Below are positions 7,433 to 13,337 of a stretch of DNA of 15,387 nucleotides, piece by piece (the first letter of the stretch is position 1; every line of letters starts with the position of its first letter). Under the pieces are notes generated by a model, which was not told the DNA's origin, did not search any database, and saw only the letters and a list, made by a program, of their open reading frames with translations. The DNA is from JBHGXV01 sp041920505. GTDB taxonomy: Bacteria; Bacillota; Bacilli; Brevibacillales; Brevibacillaceae. Location of the stretch: NCBI GenBank assembly GCA_041920505.1, contig JBHGXV010000023.1, forward strand, positions 1 through 15,387, given 5' to 3'. Made by a program: the position numbers and the translations under genes.

Positions 7433-7451
7433 ATTTTGAACACATTTTGAA
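7433..7451 (-). promoter_or_regulatory. Tandem 8-bp direct repeats, candidate ResD (or PhoP) binding site
   Basis: The plus-strand octamer ATTTTGAA occurs exactly twice, at 7433-7440 and 7444-7451 (TTCAAAAT on the coding strand), with an 11-base period, one helical turn. The pair is centred about 50 bases upstream of the predicted res transcription start. OmpR/PhoB-family regulators bind such repeats as head-to-tail dimers. ResD, encoded in this operon, belongs to that family, and in B. subtilis both ResD and PhoP act on the resA promoter. The identity of the binding protein is inferred. Confidence 0.5.
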
Positions 7452-7452
7452 A

Positions 7453-7472
7453 AGTGGGGTTGCCCGGCAACC
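7453..7472 (-). terminator. Probable weak terminator after rluB
   Basis: On the minus strand GGTTGC and GCAACC form a 6-bp stem with a three-base loop (7472-7458), overlapping the rluB stop codon. It is followed by CCACTTTTC rather than a long T-run. It may reduce but not abolish read-through into the res operon. Confidence 0.45.
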
Positions 7473-8203
7473 TAGCTTTTGCCCTGCGCGAGCAGCGCTT
7501 TCAACCGGGTCACTTCCGCTTCCGTCAGGCGCCGAAAGCCGCCGGTTTTGACTCCGTCCAATGTCAAAAAGCCGACGCGGACGCGCTTGAGGCTGATCAC
7601 CGGATGGCCGACCGCTTCGCACATTCGCCGTACCTGTCGGTTGCGCCCCTCGTGAATCGTCAGTTCGATTTCCGCCCGTCTTTGCTGAGGATCGATCTGG
7701 ATCAGACGCGCTTCGCCGGGAGCGGTCACGCCGTCTTCCAGCAGGACGCCGGCGGCCAGTTTGTCCAGCGTAGCCTTCGTCGGAACGCCTTTGACCCAGG
7801 CGCGGTACACTTTGTCGATCTCGTAGGAAGGATGGGCCAGCCGGTTGGCCAACTCGCCGTCGTTGGTCAGCAGAAGCAGGCCCGACGTATCGTAATCCAG
7901 GCGGCCGACGGGGTAGACGCGTTCGGTCACGCCGGTGAGTAGATCGGTCACCACCCGCCGTCCCTGCGGATCACGCAGACTGGTAATCACGCCGGTCGGT
8001 TTGTTCAAGAGCAGGTAGACAAACGCTTCACGCGCGATCGGCCGGCCGTCGACGCGAATCTCGTCGCGGGCCGGGTCCACCTTGCTGCCCAGTTCGCGGA
8101 CGATCTGGCCGTTGACCGAGACACGTCCCGCTTTGATCAGTTCTTCACAGTTGCGTCGCGAGGCGATGCCCGCCTGGGCGAGCACTTTTTGCAAACGTTC
8201 CAT
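7472..8203 (-). CDS. rluB: 23S rRNA pseudouridine synthase RluB
   Basis: This enzyme converts a uridine of 23S rRNA (2605 in E. coli numbering for RluB) to pseudouridine. The 243-residue protein has an N-terminal S4 RNA-binding domain (ERLQKVLAQAGIASRR ... GRVSVNG) and an RsuA/RluB-type synthase domain with catalytic D103 in the signature GRLDYDTSGLLLLTND. The family motif EGRNRQVRRM is also present. ATG at 8203 is chosen because GAGGTGA ends 8 bases before it. A GTG at 8215 lies inside that ribosome site. The gene sits between spmB and resA, as in B. subtilis, but appears to be a separate transcription unit with its own promoter and a weak terminator. RluB versus RluE/RluF rests on family resemblance and synteny. 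Confidence 0.92.
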   Translation of the reverse strand: MERLQKVLAQAGIASRRNCEELIKAGRVSVNGQIVRELGSKVDPARDEIRVDGRPIAREAFVYLLLNKPTGVITSLRDPQGRRVVTDLLTGVTERVYPVGRLDYDTSGLLLLTNDGELANRLAHPSYEIDKVYRAWVKGVPTKATLDKLAAGVLLEDGVTAPGEARLIQIDPQQRRAEIELTIHEGRNRQVRRMCEAVGHPVISLKRVRVGFLTLDGVKTGGFRRLTEAEVTRLKALLAQGKS

Positions 8204-8224
8204 GGATGGTTTCACCTCTTCCTC

Positions 8225-8253
8225 ATCATACCCATTTCTTCCAGTGTGGACAA
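8225..8253 (-). promoter_or_regulatory. Predicted sigma-A promoter of rluB
   Basis: Minus-strand TTGTCC (8253-8248) and TATGAT (8230-8225) are separated by exactly 17 bases. The promoter sits between the T-run of the spmB terminator and the rluB ribosome site. The predicted start near 8218 would give a leader of only about 15 bases beginning at the ribosome site itself. Confidence 0.6.
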
Positions 8254-8259
8254 CCGCGC

Positions 8260-8289
8260 AAAAAAACTTCTCCCGCGCGAGAGAAGTTT
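8260..8289 (-). terminator. Rho-independent terminator of the dacB-spmA-spmB unit
   Basis: On the minus strand AAACTTCTC (8289-8281) pairs perfectly with GAGAAGTTT (8272-8264) around an 8-base loop, and seven T residues follow or overlap the stem base (8266-8260). The TAA stop of spmB is part of the stem. Confidence 0.88.
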
Positions 8290-8821
8290 AGGTAAAGACC
8301 CAATAGACAACGAGAATCGAGGCGACCACCCCGACCAGGTCGGACCACAGCCCCACTTTCAGCGCGTAGCCGCCGTTGCGGATGCCGACCGCGCCGAAGT
8401 AGACGGTCAGGACGTACAAGGTGGTGTCGGTGCTTCCCTGCATCGTCGCCGCCAGCCTGCCCAACATGGAGTCGGGACCGTACTGGGCGATGATGTCGGT
8501 AGCGACGGCGAGCGAACCGGTGCCGGTCAACGGGCGCAACAACGCGAGCGGGACGATCTCGCCCGGGATGTGCAGCCATTGCAGCGCCGGAGCAAGCACC
8601 TTCAGCACAAGGTCGAGCGCTCCCGACTCGCGAAACAGGGTGATCGCCACCATCATCGCTACCAGATGGGGCATGATTTTGATCGTGGTCGCGATGCCGC
8701 CTTTGGCCCCATCGACGAAGGTCTCGTAGACCGGCACACGCTTGTGCCAGCCGTAGACAAGGATAAAGGCGAGCAGCACCGGAATCGCCCAGAGGGAGAT
8801 GACGGATATGAGCTGGTACAC
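8288..8821 (-). CDS. spmB: Spore maturation protein SpmB
   Basis: SpmA and SpmB are membrane proteins needed for full dehydration of the spore core and heat resistance. They belong to the nucleoside-recognition (gate) domain family, and their transported substrate is not established. This 177-residue protein is hydrophobic, with segments such as LWAIPVLLAFILVYGW, and carries the conserved central part RPLTGTGSLAVATDII and GSTDTTLYVLTVYFGAVGI. The start is GTG at 8821, preceded by AGGAGGGGG that overlaps the spmA stop; the gap to spmA is 12 bases. Length matches B. subtilis SpmB (178). Order dacB-spmA-spmB is the standard mother-cell operon. Confidence 0.93.
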   Translation of the reverse strand: MYQLISVISLWAIPVLLAFILVYGWHKRVPVYETFVDGAKGGIATTIKIMPHLVAMMVAITLFRESGALDLVLKVLAPALQWLHIPGEIVPLALLRPLTGTGSLAVATDIIAQYGPDSMLGRLAATMQGSTDTTLYVLTVYFGAVGIRNGGYALKVGLWSDLVGVVASILVVYWVFT

Positions 8822-8833
8822 ACCCTCCCCCTC

Positions 8834-9424
8834 CTATCGGTACCGCCGACGGTACGTCCTCTGGTACCAGCGGTCCAGGACGAGCGCGACGAGGGTGGCA
8901 ATAAATGAAGCGATCAGGGTGGTGCCGACGATGTCAAACGGATTGGCCGAGCCGTACTGCATGCGGATGGCGATCATCATCGTCGGGATCAGCGTGATGC
9001 TGGCCGTGTTGATCGCAAGCAACGTGCACATCGCGGACGAGGCCACCTGCTTGTCGGGGTTGAGCTTTTGCAGCTCCTCCATCGCCTTAAGCCCCATCGG
9101 CGTGGCCGCGTTGCCCAGTCCGAGCAGGTTGGCGCTCATGTTGGAGATGATGTACCCGAGGGCCGGATGTCCCTTGGGCACATCGGGAAACAGCCAGCCC
9201 ACCAGCGGCGCCAGCGCCCTGCCGAGCAAGCCAAGCAGGCCGGCTTTTTCCGCGACACGCATGATCCCCATCCAGAACATCAGCACGCTCAACAGCCCGA
9301 AAGCCACGGTAATGCCCGTTTTCGCCCCGGCAAACGAAGCCTGGCTGATCACCTCGATCCTGCCGTTGATCGCGGCCACGACGATGCTGAACACGATGAG
9401 CGCAAGCCAGATCACGTTAAGCAT
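8834..9424 (-). CDS. spmA: Spore maturation protein SpmA
   Basis: SpmA is the partner of SpmB in spore core dehydration and is thought to act with DacB during cortex formation. The 196-residue membrane protein contains the nucleoside-recognition gate domain with the family-typical stretches FWMGIMRVAEKAGL and SANLLGLGNAATPMGLKAM, and several hydrophobic helices. It ends in a very basic tail (QRTYRRRYR). ATG at 9424 has GGGAGG 8 bases upstream and overlaps the 3' end of dacB by 8 bases, so the two are probably translationally coupled. Length is the same as B. subtilis SpmA within a residue or two. Confidence 0.93.
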   Translation of the reverse strand: MLNVIWLALIVFSIVVAAINGRIEVISQASFAGAKTGITVAFGLLSVLMFWMGIMRVAEKAGLLGLLGRALAPLVGWLFPDVPKGHPALGYIISNMSANLLGLGNAATPMGLKAMEELQKLNPDKQVASSAMCTLLAINTASITLIPTMMIAIRMQYGSANPFDIVGTTLIASFIATLVALVLDRWYQRTYRRRYR

Positions 9425-10601
9425 CGAGCATCCCTCCCGCCATGATCCGCCAAAGCAAGCGCCAGAATGAACGTTGGTCCGTCAGCGTGCCCGAGGTGAG
9501 CGCCGCCGCTTCGCGCACGGTAAGGGGCACCTTGCCGATCAGCTTGTCGCCCAGATACACATGGACAAAGCCGACATGGCTGCCGATCATGGATTTGCCC
9601 AGGCGGCGCTCCGCCAACGTCACCTTTGTGCTCACCTCTTTCTCTTCCCCGGCCGCAAGCGGATAGTCAAATTCGTTCATCGTGCTTAACACCAGTTGGT
9701 CGTTGACGCGGTTTTCGTTCACTTCCGGATCAAACGTCTGCCCTTTTGCCACCAGTTTTGTCGGCTGAAACTGGCTGAATCCCCAGTCGAGCAGTTTGGC
9801 CGAATCGTTCCAGTCGTCAGGCGCATCGAGGGTAATCACCGCCAACTGCCGCCCGTCCCGGGTCGCCGAGGAAGCGAGGCAGCGTTTGGCCAGTTTGGTG
9901 TAGCCGGTCTTCACCCCGTCCGCTCCCTTGTACAGGAACAACATCTTGTTTTTGTTTTGCAGCCGCCTGTCCCAGTTCTCCCCTTCCCACGGGATGTTTT
10001 TCACTTTGGTGGAAACGATCCGGCGAAACACCGGATTTTTCAGCGCGTACGCCGACAGTTTCACCATGTCGTTGGCGGTGGAGTAGTGCATGTCGCTGTC
10101 GTCCAGCCCGTGCGGATTGGTGAAGTGGGTGTGCGTCATGCCAATCATCGCCGCTTTTTCGTTCATCATGTACACAAACCCCTCGACTGATCCCCCGACG
10201 TGGTTGGCGATGGCCAGCGCCGCGTCGTTTCCCGAGCGAAGCATCAGGCCGTACAACAAGTCCTCAAGCGTCAGCCGCTCTCCTTGCTTCAGGTAGATCG
10301 ACGACCCTTCCGCGCCGACGGCAAAATCCGGCACAGTCACGATATCTTTCAGGTTGCCGGACTCGATCGCCACGATCGCCGTCATCGTCTTGGTGAGGCT
10401 GGCGATGCGCATCTTCTGATCGCCGTTTTTCTCGTAGAGGATGCGGCCGGACGCGACGTCGATCATCGCGGCGGCCTGGGCCGAGACGTTCGGCGGAGGC
10501 GTGCCAACCCGGGCTGTGTCTGCCGCGTGGACAACGGACAGCAGTCCCTGGCACAAAAGAAAAACGACGAGCACGCCGGATATGCGTCTCAAGACTCTCA
10601 T
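9417..10601 (-). CDS. dacB: D-alanyl-D-alanine carboxypeptidase DacB-like (PBP5*, S11 family)
   Basis: This enzyme trims the terminal D-alanine from peptidoglycan peptides and in Bacillus shapes the spore cortex. The 394-residue protein has a signal peptide (basic start, hydrophobic core about 8-22, probable cleavage after A26 in VVHA). The penicillin-binding motifs are S68-L-T-K71, S123-G-N125 and K231-T-G233, all intact, followed by a PBP5 C-terminal beta-rich domain. ATG at 10601 is chosen because GGGGAGG sits 6 bases upstream; the longer open frame to 10883 runs through scpB and has no signal. It overlaps spmA by 8 bases. The symbol dacB rather than dacF comes from the spmA-spmB context. 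In the 76 bases to scpB I see no terminator and no convincing sigma-E or sigma-A promoter. Confidence 0.9.
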   Translation of the reverse strand: MRVLRRISGVLVVFLLCQGLLSVVHAADTARVGTPPPNVSAQAAAMIDVASGRILYEKNGDQKMRIASLTKTMTAIVAIESGNLKDIVTVPDFAVGAEGSSIYLKQGERLTLEDLLYGLMLRSGNDAALAIANHVGGSVEGFVYMMNEKAAMIGMTHTHFTNPHGLDDSDMHYSTANDMVKLSAYALKNPVFRRIVSTKVKNIPWEGENWDRRLQNKNKMLFLYKGADGVKTGYTKLAKRCLASSATRDGRQLAVITLDAPDDWNDSAKLLDWGFSQFQPTKLVAKGQTFDPEVNENRVNDQLVLSTMNEFDYPLAAGEEKEVSTKVTLAERRLGKSMIGSHVGFVHVYLGDKLIGKVPLTVREAAALTSGTLTDQRSFWRLLWRIMAGGMLDA

Positions 10602-10677
10602 AACCGTCCTCCCCATCTCTGACTGCCAGCAGTGTTTGTACAAGTATATGGGGACGAGACGGTTGGTAGACCTGATC

Positions 10678-11280
10678 CTATTCTTCCAGCGCCTTGTCGT
10701 TTGATTGGTCAAGAGCCGCTTTGGCAAACAGGGCGGACGCTTCGATCTCCGCCTCTTCCATCGAGAGATTGACCGGCGGTTCCGGCAAATCCTCCAATTG
10801 CCTAAGCCCGAAATACTCCAAAAATTCTTTGGTTGTCCCGTACAAAATCGGCCGCCCGATTCCTTCCGCCCTGCCCACTTCACGGATCAACTGCTTGGAC
10901 AACAGGGTGTTCAAAGCCTTTTCGCACTTGACGCCCCGCACTTCCTCGATCTCGCTGCGGGTGATCGGCTGTTTGTAGGCGATGATCGCCAGCGTTTCCA
11001 AAGCCGCTTGCGAGAGCGACGAATGGCTGGGGGAGCTGGCCAGTTTTTCAAAGTACGGCGCGTGTTCGGGAAGCGTCGTCAACTGGTAGGCCCTGGCCAC
11101 CTCGACGATCTGGATGCCCCGGCCGGCGCGGCGAAAATCGGCTTTCATGTCCTCGATCAAATCGACGATGGTCTCTTCGTCAACCTCGACGATCTCCGCT
11201 ATCTGTTTGGCCTCGATCCCCTCATCGCCGCTGATGAACAACAGCCCCTCAATGATGCCTTTCAGCCTGTCGTAATCCAC
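10678..11280 (-). CDS. scpB: Segregation and condensation protein ScpB
   Basis: ScpB forms a dimer of tandem winged-helix domains that binds the kleisin ScpA in the SMC-ScpAB chromosome condensation complex. The 200-residue protein shows the family-typical N-terminus (LKGIIEGLLFISGDEGI) and the conserved second-domain block ETLAIIAYKQPITRSEIEEV followed by GRPILYGTTKEFLEYFGL. The C-terminal 30 residues are acidic and probably flexible. The start is GTG at 11280 with AGGAGG upstream, and the gap to scpA is only 4 bases, so the two subunits are probably made from one message. B. subtilis ScpB is 197 residues. Confidence 0.95.
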   Translation of the reverse strand: MDYDRLKGIIEGLLFISGDEGIEAKQIAEIVEVDEETIVDLIEDMKADFRRAGRGIQIVEVARAYQLTTLPEHAPYFEKLASSPSHSSLSQAALETLAIIAYKQPITRSEIEEVRGVKCEKALNTLLSKQLIREVGRAEGIGRPILYGTTKEFLEYFGLRQLEDLPEPPVNLSMEEAEIEASALFAKAALDQSNDKALEE

Positions 11281-11284
11281 GCCT

Positions 11285-12040
11285 CTATCCCTCCTTCCCC
11301 GTGGTTTCGCAGATGAGAATGTCGGAAAACAACTGGTTTTGCACGCAGGTCACCTGCTTTGCCTTCATCAGTTCCAACAGCGCGAGAAACGTGGTGACGA
11401 TCTCCGTGCGGCTGGCCGACGGGGAAAACAGTTGGAAAAACCGGACCATGCCGCCGCCTGCTCTCAACAGTTGGCGGATCTCTTTCATCCGGTCCTTGAC
11501 CGAGATTTCGTCCCGGGACACCTTGGCCAGCGGTTCGCGCCGCTCCTTGCGCCGGGCCATCAGCTTCTCTAGCGCGGCCAGCAGGTCATAGAGCGTCACG
11601 TTGCTGATCGGGTGCTCCTCTTCCCGCACATAGGCGGACAAGTCCTCCGCCGGACGGGTGTACAACTGGCTGCGCCCCGACTCCATTTCTCGCAATTGTT
11701 CAGCGATCAGCTTGTACCGCTTGTACTCCAGCAACCGCTGGACCAGTTCGTCGCGCGGATCAACCTCTTCCACCTCCATGTCGAACAACGGCTGGAAGAC
11801 GGTTTCCTCTTTTTTCGGCAAAAGCATTTTGCTTTTGATCGACAAGAGCGTCGCCGCCATCACGACGAATTCGCTGGCGACGTCCAGTTGCAGTTCGTGC
11901 ATGGTGTGAATCGTATTCAGATACTGTTCGGTGATCTCGGCGATCGGGATGTCGTAGATGTCCACTTCCGCCTTGTCGATCAGGTGCAGCAACAAGTCGA
12001 GCGGACCTTCGAACAAATCCAGCTTGATACTGTATGACAC
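11285..12040 (-). CDS. scpA: Segregation and condensation protein ScpA (kleisin)
   Basis: ScpA is the kleisin subunit that bridges the two SMC heads and binds the ScpB dimer. The 251-residue protein starts with the family signature LDLFEGPLDLLLHLI and continues with an SMC-neck-binding helix region, a charged middle part (about 85-175), and a C-terminal winged helix (TFLALLELMKAKQV). The start is GTG at 12040 with AAGGCGGG upstream. It lies 25 bases after the M50 protease gene. Length matches B. subtilis ScpA (251). Confidence 0.95.
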   Translation of the reverse strand: MSYSIKLDLFEGPLDLLLHLIDKAEVDIYDIPIAEITEQYLNTIHTMHELQLDVASEFVVMAATLLSIKSKMLLPKKEETVFQPLFDMEVEEVDPRDELVQRLLEYKRYKLIAEQLREMESGRSQLYTRPAEDLSAYVREEEHPISNVTLYDLLAALEKLMARRKERREPLAKVSRDEISVKDRMKEIRQLLRAGGGMVRFFQLFSPSASRTEIVTTFLALLELMKAKQVTCVQNQLFSDILICETTGKEG

Positions 12041-12065
12041 GCTATCCCGCCTTATCTTAACGCTC

Positions 12066-12746
12066 TTATTCCAGAGGCACGCCCAAAATCAGCGCCGCTG
12101 TGGCGTAAACCCCTTGCTGCAGCATATGAAGCGGCAGGCCCAGAATCGTCCGGCTCAACTGGGGCAAAAAGACGATCAAGAGCAACAGCCACGGTCCGTA
12201 CACGTCCCAGCGGTAAAAAAAGGGATCCCACCTGCGCGGAGCGAGAAAACGCACGATGTTCGAACCGTCCAGCGGATGGATCGGCAACAGATTGAACACA
12301 AACAAGCCGCAGTTGATCAGGATGCTGTACTGAATCGTGTAGACCACGGCCATCACTGCCTTTTCCGGCCAAGAGACGAGTACCTGCGACTGCTGCAAGG
12401 CGATTGCCGCGATCGCGAACAGGACGGCCAACACCAGGTTGACGAACGGGCCCGCTGCCGCCACCAGCACCATCCCGAGCCGTTTGTTGCCGCGAAAGCG
12501 GAACGGATTGACCGGAACCGGTTTGGCCCAGCCGAACGGACCAAACAGGATCAGCAACAACCCAAAGGGATCGATGTGCGGAATCGGATTCAACGTCAGC
12601 CGCCCCTCGCGTTTCGCCGTGTCGTCGCCCAGCCGCCAGGCGACAAACGCGTGCGCCCATTCGTGCAGGGAAAAGGCGATGACAAAAGCGATCACACGAA
12701 AAGGCAACGTTTCCCAGTCAAAATGAAAATAATCGGACAGATTCAT
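12066..12746 (-). CDS. Site-2-type membrane metalloprotease (M50, short form)
   Basis: This protein probably cleaves substrates within the membrane using zinc. The 226-residue protein has the zinc motif H28-E29-W-A-H32 in a hydrophobic helix and the second motif NLLPIHPLDG (152-161) with N152 and zinc ligand D160. It has several further membrane segments (about 92-118 and 128-158). No PDZ domain is present, so it belongs with the short YwhC/Rv-type members rather than RasP/RseP or CBS-containing SpoIVFB. ATG at 12746 is preceded by GGGAGG 7 bases upstream; an in-frame start seven codons earlier lacks this. It is the first gene of the unit with scpA and scpB, a neighbourhood seen in many Firmicutes. 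Its substrate is unknown. Confidence 0.9.
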   Translation of the reverse strand: MNLSDYFHFDWETLPFRVIAFVIAFSLHEWAHAFVAWRLGDDTAKREGRLTLNPIPHIDPFGLLLILFGPFGWAKPVPVNPFRFRGNKRLGMVLVAAAGPFVNLVLAVLFAIAAIALQQSQVLVSWPEKAVMAVVYTIQYSILINCGLFVFNLLPIHPLDGSNIVRFLAPRRWDPFFYRWDVYGPWLLLLIVFLPQLSRTILGLPLHMLQQGVYATAALILGVPLE

Positions 12747-12801
12747 GGTTCGCCTCCCGCGCTTCAAGTCACGTACACCAGCGCAAAATCGCTACCTAAC
12801 T

Positions 12802-12830
12802 AGAATACCAAGAGTCCCCCCGCGTTACAA
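12802..12830 (-). promoter_or_regulatory. Predicted sigma-A promoter of the M50-scpA-scpB unit
   Basis: On the minus strand TTGTAA (12830-12825) and TATTCT (12807-12802) are separated by exactly 17 bases, each matching consensus at 4 of 6 positions. It lies directly after the ppiB terminator. Transcription would start near 12795, leaving a leader of about 50 bases before the protease ATG. Confidence 0.55.
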
Positions 12831-12840
12831 GCCGCACATG

Positions 12841-12865
12841 AAAAAGCGCCGGGGTCCCGGCGCTT
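12841..12865 (-). terminator. Strong Rho-independent terminator after ppiB
   Basis: On the minus strand AAGCGCCGGG and CCCGGCGCTT (12865-12856 and 12853-12844) form a perfect 10-bp GC-rich stem with a very short loop, followed by a T-run ending at 12841. It begins 11 bases after the ppiB stop codon. Confidence 0.92.
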
Positions 12866-12876
12866 GTCCAAAAGCC

Positions 12877-13305
12877 TTAGAAGACTTCCACTTTTGCCAT
12901 TTTGTCGCCTTGCTTGATCTTGTCGACGTGCTCCATCCCTTCGGTCACCTGGCCAAACACGGTGTGGACGCCGTCCAGATGCGGGAACGCGTCATAGCAG
13001 ATGAAAAATTGGCTTCCACCGGTGTCCTTGCCGGCGTGGGCCATCGACAGGGCGCCGCGCACGTGCTTGTGCGGATTGCCTTCGGTTTCGCACTTGATGG
13101 TATAACCCGGGCCGCCGGTGCCATTTCCGTACGGGCAGCCGCCCTGGGCGACGAACCCCGGAATCACGCGGTGGAAGGTAAGCCCATTGTAAAAGCCGGA
13201 GTTGGCCAGTTTTTCAAAGTTGGCCACCGTGCCGGGAGCCGCTTCGTCGAACAGCTCCAGCTTCACTTCCGCCCCGTTTTCCAATGTGATTTTTGCCGTT
13301 TTCAT
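12877..13305 (-). CDS. ppiB: Cyclophilin-type peptidyl-prolyl cis-trans isomerase
   Basis: This is a cytoplasmic protein-folding enzyme that isomerises proline peptide bonds. The 142-residue protein is a minimal cyclophilin domain with no signal peptide. Active-site residues are R46 and F51/Q54 in FHRVIPGFVAQGG, M88 in GALSMA, Q99/F101 in GGSQFFI, and H114 in DGVHTVFG. ATG at 13305 has AGGGAGG 7 bases upstream. It lies 32 bases after the c-di-GMP gene with no terminator between, and ends at the strong terminator at 12841-12865. It is probably transcribed at least partly by read-through from that gene. Length agrees with B. subtilis PpiB (143). Confidence 0.96.
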   Translation of the reverse strand: MKTAKITLENGAEVKLELFDEAAPGTVANFEKLANSGFYNGLTFHRVIPGFVAQGGCPYGNGTGGPGYTIKCETEGNPHKHVRGALSMAHAGKDTGGSQFFICYDAFPHLDGVHTVFGQVTEGMEHVDKIKQGDKMAKVEVF

Positions 13306-13337
13306 GTAAAAACCTCCCTTTCGGTATCTTCTCTATC

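Noticed and set aside
10602..10677. Sporulation (sigma-E) promoter before dacB, using CATATACT as -10.
   Set aside because: No -35 resembling the sigma-E consensus lies at the required 13-15 bases, so I do not claim a promoter, although sigma-E control is known for B. subtilis dacB.
10602..10883. N-terminal extension of the dacB frame by 94 codons.
   Set aside because: It overlaps scpB out of frame, is highly basic and would bury the signal peptide. The ATG at 10601 has a good ribosome site.
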